NCBI GenBank assembly: GCA_913009765.1
Contig: CAJVYT010000098.1
Coordinates: 1-11,846 of the forward strand
From: an uncultured candidate division Zixibacteria bacterium
Lineage (GTDB): Bacteria; Zixibacteria; MSB-5A5; GN15; FEB-12
Length of the DNA: 11,846 nucleotides
Direction: 5' to 3'
Shown here: positions 8,207-11,846 of the stretch, one piece after another
How positions within the stretch are numbered: the stretch's first letter is position 1
Layout of the letters: each line of letters begins with the position of its first letter
Made by a program: the position numbers and the translations under genes
The notes under the pieces: generated by a model
The model's input: only the letters and a program-made list of their open reading frames with translations
What the model was told of the DNA's origin: nothing
Database searches by the model: none

Positions 8207-8728
8207 ATGGCTGTCGAAGCAAGTATCATTGTCGAATTTGGTAAAGGCGCCGCAACGGGTTTTGTTGCTATAGAACTTGATGACGAGCACCCAAATAATT
8301 TAGATTCCGCAGGTAAAGTTAAAAGTTCTTTTTCTTTAAGCGATTCCCCGGTTTTTTTGATTCAATATGATCCGGTGAAAATAAAAATAACTGGGGTTAA
8401 AAGTACTAATGGTAGTGTTTCTCGTTTAAGGCTTAATGTTAGCAGACCAAGAAAAATTCAATTATTATTTACAACACCGGATACGACTATTAATTTGAGC
8501 TATCAGGGGGTAACGACCGCTGACTATACCTGGTTTGGTAATGTTGGCATACCTTATATTACAAATAATTCTTTTAAATTATCTGGCGGCATTATTCCTT
8601 GCTCCGCCCAAGCTTCTTATAATGTAACTTTTCAGGAACAATGGATGCTATCTCTGCCTAACTTGACTTTAACGGCGGATGAAACTTATACTATTTATGT
8701 TGTGGTTTACGCTGAGGTAATTGCATGA
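8207..8728 (+). CDS. Tail-tip protein of unknown fold, beta-rich (173 aa)
   Basis: ATG 8207 starts three bases after the preceding TAA, with no clear Shine-Dalgarno, so it is probably translated by re-initiation. The 173 residues are dominated by alternating hydrophobic and polar stretches suggesting beta-strands (for instance KIKITGV at 58-64, KIQLLFTT at 83-90, TYTIYVVVYAE at 160-170), with only one cysteine (132) and no membrane segment or enzyme motif. I do not recognise a family. Position between the hub-like protein and two small tail-like genes, in the same overlapping operon, suggests a structural component of the tail tip or a receptor-binding accessory. The stop lies within the ATGA overlap with the next gene. 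Confidence 0.5.
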   Translation: MAVEASIIVEFGKGAATGFVAIELDDEHPNNLDSAGKVKSSFSLSDSPVFLIQYDPVKIKITGVKSTNGSVSRLRLNVSRPRKIQLLFTTPDTTINLSYQGVTTADYTWFGNVGIPYITNNSFKLSGGIIPCSAQASYNVTFQEQWMLSLPNLTLTADETYTIYVVVYAEVIA

Positions 8729-9066
8729 TTGAAATACATGTATGCCGAGAGGGTAGCTCCCCTATCACTTGTGCTACGAATGATCCATTATTGAATTGGG
8801 GACCTAATATATCTGATTCTTTACTTTCTACGGATAAAGCGGCTTTGGAACGTGGTCGAGTAGAAATTGAACGTTCTTATACGAATCGGAAGATTATTTC
8901 GCTAGATATTCTAAAATTAGATTTTAATCAGCCGAATCAATTAACAGCTATAACTGATATATTTTCTAATGAGCAGGGTCTTCTTAATTCTTTTTCTCTA
9001 GCTATTTCCAGATCTGGATCTAAATTATCAGTGAAAGCTTCCGCTACCGTGGAGACTCAGGCATGA
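8725..9066 (+). CDS. Small tail-hub-associated protein (113 aa)
   Basis: ATG 8725 follows GAGG (8714-8717) at good spacing and overlaps the previous stop by 4 bases. The segment DKAALERGRVEIERSY (residues 37-52) recalls the 'A-x-x-RGR-x-E-x-x-R' helix found in siphophage tail-hub proteins. It is followed by ISLDILKLDF, a strand pair. The final part is serine-rich and beta-like. The gene may encode a hub domain that in other phages is fused to the larger protein, here split into a separate gene. That is inference from a short motif. No cysteine cluster beyond two early cysteines, no signal peptide and no membrane helix is seen. Confidence 0.5.
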   Translation: MIEIHVCREGSSPITCATNDPLLNWGPNISDSLLSTDKAALERGRVEIERSYTNRKIISLDILKLDFNQPNQLTAITDIFSNEQGLLNSFSLAISRSGSKLSVKASATVETQA

Positions 9067-9287
9067 TATTTAATAAACAGTATGATAATTCTAACGCGGG
9101 GGTAATAGCTGTTAAAATACTTAGCCGGGTTACACTGACACAATTTATTGTTGAAGATACTCGCGGACGCCAATTCCAGGTTGAATCTGACGGTAATTAT
9201 ACAGTTGGAGAATTTGTTATAATAAAGAATGGAATTATTATAGGGAAATCCCGGCGGATAAAATCTATTCCAAATTTTGTTATTTGA
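9063..9287 (+). CDS. Very small tail-tip protein, possible OB-fold
   Basis: A 74-residue protein whose ATG overlaps the previous stop (ATGA), with GGAG at 9051-9054 eight bases upstream. The pattern is all-beta: about five strands including VIAVKILSRV, QFIVEDTRGRQFQVES, and a closing 'VGEFVIIKNGIIIGKS' segment. This 'G-(D/E)-x-V-x-V-x-x-G-x-I-I-G' ending is common in small OB-fold domains of tail-tip and baseplate proteins. The predicted fold is a guess from strand pattern. It is the last gene of the tail operon; its stop codon lies inside the -35 element of the promoter that follows. No transcription terminator is visible between it and the next gene. Confidence 0.5.
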   Translation: MIFNKQYDNSNAGVIAVKILSRVTLTQFIVEDTRGRQFQVESDGNYTVGEFVIIKNGIIIGKSRRIKSIPNFVI

Positions 9288-9311
9288 CTTTTTGTAAGAA
9301 TCTAGTAAAAT
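9284..9311 (+). promoter_or_regulatory. Sigma70-type promoter before the lipoprotein gene
   Basis: TTGACT (9284-9289) and TAAAAT (9306-9311) are separated by 16 bases, close to the sigma70 consensus, in an AT-rich stretch. The -35 element overlaps the stop codon of the tail gene. A start about seven bases after the -10 would lie near 9318, only some five bases before the ATG at 9323. This marks the switch from the tail operon to the second gene cluster. It is inferred from consensus matching only. Confidence 0.6.
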
Positions 9312-9322
9312 ATATATATTAA

Positions 9323-9670
9323 ATGAAATACCTATTAATCCTCGTCCTCTTGCTCTCTGGCTGCGCCCTGCACCCCAGGCTACCCTACACCCCGGTAGAA
9401 AAGGTGATGCTGGTCTCGGCCATCGGCGGCCAGGTCGGAGATTACGTCTCGTCGCAACGAGCATTCAGCCGGGGATGCATCGAGGGGAATCCATTAATGG
9501 CGAATCAGGGAGTCATGATCGGGACCAAGCTCCTTCTCGGCGGCGCGGCTTACTTTGTCTCGAACGCGGCCGACACCCACACCACACGAAAAGTGTGGTT
9601 GGGTCTAATGAGTATTATTGGCTGGGGAGCTACCTGGCACAACGGGACTATTGACTGTGGTGGTAATTAA
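9323..9670 (+). CDS. Small membrane lipoprotein of the phage lysis/accessory module
   Basis: The 115-residue product has a short basic start (MK), a hydrophobic core and a lipobox LSGC with Cys 14, so it is probably a lipoprotein. Residues 40-58 contain DYVSSQRAFSRGCIEGNP. The 'D-x-x-(S/T) ... GC-x-E-x-NP' pattern is one I know from small phage and bacterial membrane proteins of unknown function. Two further hydrophobic stretches (about 66-80 and 91-105) may be membrane helices. The end is WGATWHN ... DCGGN. The gene has its own promoter, no Shine-Dalgarno, and GC-rich codons unlike the tail genes. Function unknown: a lysis accessory protein or a host-envelope modifying lipoprotein are both possible. 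Its last codons supply a GGTGG that could act as ribosome-binding site for the ATG at 9671. A related end lies at 10102-10153. Confidence 0.6.
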   Translation: MKYLLILVLLLSGCALHPRLPYTPVEKVMLVSAIGGQVGDYVSSQRAFSRGCIEGNPLMANQGVMIGTKLLLGGAAYFVSNAADTHTTRKVWLGLMSIIGWGATWHNGTIDCGGN

Positions 9671-9675
9671 ATGCG
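9620..9675 (+). repeat. Lipoprotein gene end, copy 1 of a diverged direct repeat
   Basis: This stretch (end of the 115-residue lipoprotein gene, its stop, and the following ATGCG) aligns with 10102-10159. By eye roughly 40 of about 57 aligned positions agree, with two small gaps. Both copies encode a 'W-H-N ... C-G-G-(N/D)-stop' ending followed closely by ATGCG. The unit here is followed by an open frame of only seven codons from ATG 9671. Confidence 0.65.
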
Positions 9676-9686
9676 CGCAAAAATAA

Positions 9687-10046
9687 ATGACTAATCAACC
9701 GCCAAACCCAAAAAACCCTAGAGTAAATTTCAAAATGGACTCTTTTAAATATGGGGGCCAGAACAGCTCATTTTTGTATGCTATTATTGGTAGCGCAAAA
9801 AGTTTTTATGTCTGGGAATATAACAGACAAAGAGACACCGCCACATCATCCAATTATATTGATAATAATTTCAATCTAGCTAGCAATTTACGCCGTACAT
9901 TCGGACTCAAGGATAAGGGTGAATTTATATTACTTATAAAACAGATATTATCCAAAAACCATAAAGCAAGTACGCTAACAATGGGACTCGGAGAGAGATG
10001 GCGATATGATTCGCGAGGGTTTTCTGATCGCTATGGCCACAGATAA
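9687..10046 (+). CDS. Orphan AT-rich small protein (119 aa)
   Basis: ATG 9687 opens a 119-residue frame. I recognise no family. The start is Pro/Asn-rich and basic (NQPPNPKNPR), then comes a FLYAIIGSAKSFYVWEYNRQ stretch, a polar Asn/Ser region, and a helix-like GEFILLIKQILSKNHK. There is no signal peptide or clear membrane helix. No good Shine-Dalgarno lies just upstream. Its DNA up to about 9980 is AT-rich, unlike both flanking lipoprotein genes, and it lies between the two repeat copies. After that point composition shifts and the frame ends in an Arg-rich tail (GERWRYDSRG), which may not be the native end. It could be a recently acquired accessory gene, possibly damaged at its 3' end. Confidence 0.4.
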   Translation: MTNQPPNPKNPRVNFKMDSFKYGGQNSSFLYAIIGSAKSFYVWEYNRQRDTATSSNYIDNNFNLASNLRRTFGLKDKGEFILLIKQILSKNHKASTLTMGLGERWRYDSRGFSDRYGHR

Positions 10047-10080
10047 AGCTGCCAGAGAGGCCGAGAGTGGCGCCGATTGA
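10006..10080 (+). other. Possible short ORF or displaced C-terminus in another frame
   Basis: A 24-codon frame from ATG 10006, overlapping the end of the 119-residue frame, reads MIREGFLIAMATDKAARE then AESGAD. It looks protein-like (amphipathic, Ala/Glu/Lys-rich) and has GGAGAGAG (9990-9997) eight bases upstream. It could be a tiny peptide gene, or the true C-terminus of the upstream gene after a frameshift between about 9978 and 10006. The frame is open back to a TAA at 9976-9978. The sequence alone does not decide. Confidence 0.25.
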
Positions 10081-10084
10081 CTTA

Positions 10085-10153
10085 TTCAGAGTTTTGTGGT
10101 TGGCTGGGGGGGCCATCTGGCACAATGAAAACCTTAATTGTGGAGGTGATTGA
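10085..10153 (+). pseudogene. Remnant of a second lipoprotein C-terminus
   Basis: In the frame ending at TGA 10151-10153 the translation is FRVLWLAGGAIWHN then ENLNCGGD. This parallels the end of the 115-residue lipoprotein (RKVWL ... GWGATWHN ... IDCGGN). The two differ by a missing 19-base piece between TTGG repeats and one extra G in a run of seven (10106-10112), which together keep the frame. Only the last part is present: the frame closes upstream with a TGA at 10025-10027, and no lipobox precedes it. It is most simply a leftover of a duplicated gene end. Confidence 0.5.
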
Positions 10154-10159
10154 CATGCG
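10102..10159 (+). repeat. Lipoprotein gene end, copy 2 of a diverged direct repeat
   Basis: Second copy of the stretch at 9620-9675. It ends with the ATGCG that starts the 188-residue lipoprotein gene. In this copy the CGG codons have become GGAGGTGA, a strong ribosome-binding site for that gene. Confidence 0.6.
10142..10149 (+). promoter_or_regulatory. Strong ribosome-binding site fixing the start at 10155
   Basis: GGAGGTGA lies five bases before ATG 10155 and is close to a full Shine-Dalgarno match. It selects this start over the TTG at 10077 that the open frame would allow. The signal sits inside the last codons (Gly-Gly-Asp) of the remnant lipoprotein end. Confidence 0.75.
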
Positions 10160-10721
10160 GATGAGATGTGGAATAGTCGGAATGGTTATGTGGATCGTGG
10201 CCGCATTCGTGGCTACGGTTATTTTCAGCGGTTGCGGGCTACTGAATGGCCCGAGCGATTACAAAAACTATTCCCAGGCTCTGGAAAACCATGCCGCGTC
10301 TGAGAGCGCAAGGATCGGCACCCAGTCTCAGGCCATTGTTAATTCCCTGCTCACGGCTAAGCCAAAGACGGATACCGAGCGCTCCCTGCTGGCGGTGATT
10401 GGTATGATGGAGATCTCTCAGCTCAAGCCCACGACCCTTAATATTATCAAGCCGACTACTGGCTACGATGTGCTTGATCACAACATTTCGCCTATCTTTG
10501 GCACGGTATTGACCGGTGCCTTGGGCTACTGGAGCTATGGCGCAATTAAGGCCCTGGGAGAGCGGCCGGGGAATATTTTTAACATGGAAAAGGGCGACCT
10601 GAATGCTACCGGTAGTTTTAACCCCACTACCACGACGGTGCATCAGACCTATTCTTCCGGCGGGACAATTCGCATGATCCCTGCCAAGAAGGCACTTGAA
10701 ACTACCCCGGAGGCGGAATAA
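10155..10721 (+). CDS. Phage lipoprotein with glycine-rich hydrophobic segment (188 aa)
   Basis: The start at 10155 is set by a strong Shine-Dalgarno. Residues 6-26 are hydrophobic and end in FSGC (Cys 27), a lipobox with an unusual Phe at -3, so it is likely a lipoprotein. Residues 35-62 (DYKNYSQALENHAASESARI) look helical. A second hydrophobic, glycine-rich segment lies at 112-134 (GTVLTGALGYWSYGAI). The tail from 145 is Thr/Gly/Asn-rich (GDLNATGSFNP then repeated Thr), suggesting beta structure. This order (lipobox, 'DY-x-x-Y' helix, membrane-like segment, Asn/Thr-rich end) is one I recognise from small phage lipoproteins near lysis genes, function unproven. An outer-membrane spanin-type role is possible, but the second hydrophobic segment is unusual for that. 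CGGAGGCGG near its end serves the next gene. Confidence 0.6.
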   Translation: MRMRCGIVGMVMWIVAAFVATVIFSGCGLLNGPSDYKNYSQALENHAASESARIGTQSQAIVNSLLTAKPKTDTERSLLAVIGMMEISQLKPTTLNIIKPTTGYDVLDHNISPIFGTVLTGALGYWSYGAIKALGERPGNIFNMEKGDLNATGSFNPTTTTVHQTYSSGGTIRMIPAKKALETTPEAE

Positions 10722-10722
10722 T

Positions 10723-10989
10723 ATGGTCTGGCTTAATCACGAACATCAAAATATAGCAGGGCCCCCCAGGGGATTCGGCGGCGCCATGTGCGTGTGCTCT
10801 AAATGCCAGAAGGAAAGAGTTCTTGAAAACGCGGTCAATCATATAGAGTGTCAAGTTCAGATGAACAAAACGGTGGACGAACTCATAACTCTTTCCGACA
10901 TGCTGGATTCGCCTCGCAAAAAGGAAAAGCTCTGTGATATAGCAATAATGTTACGGGATTGGGCAAAAAATATTGAGGTTGAAATATGA
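10723..10989 (+). CDS. Small Cys-containing protein of unknown function (88 aa)
   Basis: ATG 10723 comes one base after the previous TAA, with GGAGG (10709-10713) well placed; the frame also opens at TTG 10696, which I reject because of that signal. The product starts with Trp and a His-Glu-His (6-8), has CVCSKC (23-28) with a further Cys at 43 and 71, then a helical C-terminal half (about 45-85) ending in DWAKN. The cysteines and histidines could bind a metal, but the spacing does not match a standard zinc ribbon and the call stays open. It overlaps the holin-like gene by ATGA, so it belongs to the same operon. No signal peptide or membrane helix is seen. Confidence 0.55.
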   Translation: MVWLNHEHQNIAGPPRGFGGAMCVCSKCQKERVLENAVNHIECQVQMNKTVDELITLSDMLDSPRKKEKLCDIAIMLRDWAKNIEVEI

Positions 10990-11207
10990 AGGACTTACTC
11001 AAAGATCCATCGGGCAAGCTATCTACGACCCGAGTTTTGCAATTTGTCATCACGGTAATTTTTATGCTTACCTGGTCAGCGCTGTCGATTGAGCGGGGGT
11101 ACATGGTCCCGGTAAGTGGTTCCATGATTGCTATCCTGGGGATTTTCGCCGGCCAGAAGGGCTTACAATCATTTGCGGAGCACAAAGGGGTCGCGCAAGA
11201 AAAATGA
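10986..11207 (+). CDS. Holin-like protein with two membrane helices
   Basis: ATG 10986 overlaps the previous stop, with GAGG (10975-10978) upstream. The 73-residue product has a short polar N-terminus with DPSGKLS (7-13), then two predicted membrane helices (about 17-35 and 39-57) joined by a short loop with Glu-Arg, and a charged tail (AEHKGVAQEK). The size, two-helix topology and 'DPSGK' start are common in small phage membrane proteins annotated as holins. Holins form inner-membrane holes that release or activate the endolysin. The call is by topology and position only; no sequence motif proves holin activity, and such small proteins are often mis-named. Confidence 0.5.
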   Translation: MKDLLKDPSGKLSTTRVLQFVITVIFMLTWSALSIERGYMVPVSGSMIAILGIFAGQKGLQSFAEHKGVAQEK

Positions 11208-11569
11208 TTAAGCTTGATTCGGATAGTTTCTGGAGGATTGCGTTTTCAATCGTGTCAATTATATCATTCGGCGCAATCTCTTCATACAAAATTGCGGAGC
11301 ATGGGCGGGAGCTAAAGGAAATAAAGCGCAAACTCGACCCTGAAGAAAGCGGCCATCGCTTTATTACCTCGGGGGACTTGGAGATGCGGCTAACGTCATG
11401 CGCAAAATTGCATTCGATCTCGACACAACAGATTATTCGTGATATTAAAGAAATAAAGGATACACTTAAAAAGGGAGAGATGAAGAGAGACGAAGCCCGA
11501 CAATCGCGAGACGAGCATATGGCCGCGTTGACAGACGCCGTGGAAAAAATGATTGATACGCGATCCTGA
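11204..11569 (+). CDS. Single-pass membrane coiled-coil protein, candidate inner-membrane spanin
   Basis: ATG 11204 overlaps the holin-like stop (ATGA). Residues 9-28 form a membrane helix (WRIAFSIVSIISFGAISS), followed by a charged helix (HGRELKEIKRKL, 33-44), a linker containing ITSGDLEMRL, and a long charged helix (about 75-118: IIRDIKEIKDTLKK and onwards). N-terminal anchor plus coiled coil, size near 120 residues and position directly after a holin-like gene fit an i-spanin (Rz-like), which works with an outer-membrane lipoprotein to fuse the envelope membranes. The two lipoproteins upstream could be the partner, although the usual spanin order has the lipoprotein overlapping or following. 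A structural membrane protein is the alternative. Confidence 0.45.
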   Translation: MIKLDSDSFWRIAFSIVSIISFGAISSYKIAEHGRELKEIKRKLDPEESGHRFITSGDLEMRLTSCAKLHSISTQQIIRDIKEIKDTLKKGEMKRDEARQSRDEHMAALTDAVEKMIDTRS

Positions 11570-11680
11570 AAATCATATACTAGCAATATTCAGGGACTGG
11601 CGCTGATGCTTGGCTGATGCGGGCGCCTATCTCGCATAGCGGCCTTTCATCCGCCATGCTCTCCCCGCCCCGAAAGGGGC

Positions 11681-11703
11681 AGTTCCGCCCCGGAACTTTA
11701 ATT
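11681..11703 (+). terminator. Probable intrinsic terminator after the lysis-type cluster
   Basis: A perfect 7-base stem, AGTTCCG (11681-11687) with CGGAACT (11691-11697), loop CCC, is followed by TTAATTT. It directly follows the GAAA-loop hairpin at 11667-11680. The T-tract is short and broken by AA, so strength is uncertain. Confidence 0.45.
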
Positions 11704-11753
11704 TGCCAAGGGTTACTTTTTTTGATGGAATCCCTTAAACGAGGGGGTCAAAG

Positions 11754-11785
11754 CGGCCAGTACCAGACGGGAACGGCCTAGTACC
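11754..11785 (+). repeat. Short direct repeat upstream of the last gene
   Basis: CGGCCAGTACC (11754-11764) recurs as CGGCCTAGTACC (11774-11785), twenty bases apart, just before a ribosome-binding site. A two-turn spacing is what one would expect of paired protein-binding sites, but a role as operator is only a suggestion. Confidence 0.35.
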
Positions 11786-11802
11786 GTGAAAAGGAGCTGA
11801 GA

Positions 11803-11846
11803 ATGAGAAACGGGCTTATCGGCCGACAGTGGATGATTGCTCCGAA
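11803..11846 (+). CDS. Start of a downstream gene (partial, unidentified)
   Basis: AAGGAG (11791-11796) lies six bases before ATG 11803, and the frame stays open to the window edge: MRNGLIGRQWMIAP. Fourteen residues are too few to name it. It follows a terminator-like hairpin, so it probably begins a new transcription unit. Given that no endolysin is seen in the window, one might lie in this direction, but nothing in these residues shows it. Confidence 0.45.
   Translation, partial: MRNGLIGRQWMIAP

Larger units (their letters stand above)
11570..11802. other. Non-coding interval with hairpins and short repeats
   Basis: No convincing gene is seen on either strand. Visible elements: GCTGATGC twice (11602-11609 and 11613-11620) inside an inverted pair GGCGC/GCGCC (11599-11603, 11623-11627); GCCCC-GAAA-GGGGC (11667-11680), a hairpin with a GNRA tetraloop; the hairpin at 11681-11697; and a T-run (11717-11723). 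It separates the lysis-type cluster from the next gene. I see no good sigma70 promoter. Confidence 0.5.

Noticed and set aside
9057..9464. 135-codon open frame on the - strand across the tail/lipoprotein boundary
   Set aside because: It runs antisense to two well-supported + strand genes and a promoter, and its translation is low-complexity Asn/Tyr/Ile followed by Arg/Pro, with no family likeness.
9687..10046. Endolysin or immunity gene identity for the orphan
   Set aside because: No catalytic motif, membrane helix or DNA-binding pattern was seen to support either.
10077..10154. Longer version of the 188-residue lipoprotein from TTG 10077
   Set aside because: The added 26 residues have no signal peptide character, and a strong GGAGGTGA sits exactly before ATG 10155.
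11708..11736. Second terminator formed by AAGGG and CCCTT
   Set aside because: The stem is short, the loop is about 19 bases and the T-run lies inside the loop instead of after the stem.

Overview
The window reads as the distal-tail and lysis part of a non-contractile-tailed (siphovirus-type) bacteriophage or prophage. All genes lie on the + strand. The host is probably Gram-negative: there are two lipobox signal peptides and a single-pass coiled-coil protein of inner-membrane-spanin type. The species cannot be told from the sequence. No integrase, tRNA, CRISPR array, insertion sequence or host gene is visible.

Positions 1-9287 form a tightly packed tail operon, mostly AT-rich, with genes joined by ATGA, GTGA or TAATG overlaps. 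In order: the C-terminal end of the tape measure protein; a small distal-tail-type protein; a 334-residue tail protein; three adjacent and apparently related tail-assembly proteins, the third enlarged to 635 residues with 29 cysteines and an Ig/PKD-like domain; a small zinc-ribbon protein; an 872-residue protein joining a DUF2341-like domain, a LamG-like (concanavalin-fold) domain, an array of tyrosine-containing repeats and a tail-hub-like part; and three small proteins that probably complete the hub or tip. Together these would build the tail end that follows the tape measure, recognises the host surface and starts DNA entry.

Positions 9284-11569 hold a second cluster, mostly more GC-rich and with different codon use. 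It starts with a sigma70-type promoter almost abutting a lipoprotein gene. It continues with an AT-rich orphan gene, a second lipoprotein, a small Cys-containing protein, a two-helix holin-like protein and a membrane-anchored coiled-coil protein. By position and topology this is probably a lysis or host-envelope module, but no endolysin is seen. The AT-rich orphan lies between two diverged copies of the end of the first lipoprotein gene, which suggests insertion or duplication. Positions 11570-11802 are non-coding, with hairpins and short repeats, and lead to the start of another gene cut by the window edge.

The main points of interest are the mosaic structure of the 872-residue tail-tip protein and its zinc-ribbon neighbour, its regular repeat array, the cysteine-rich tail protein, and the duplicated lipoprotein end around an orphan gene.
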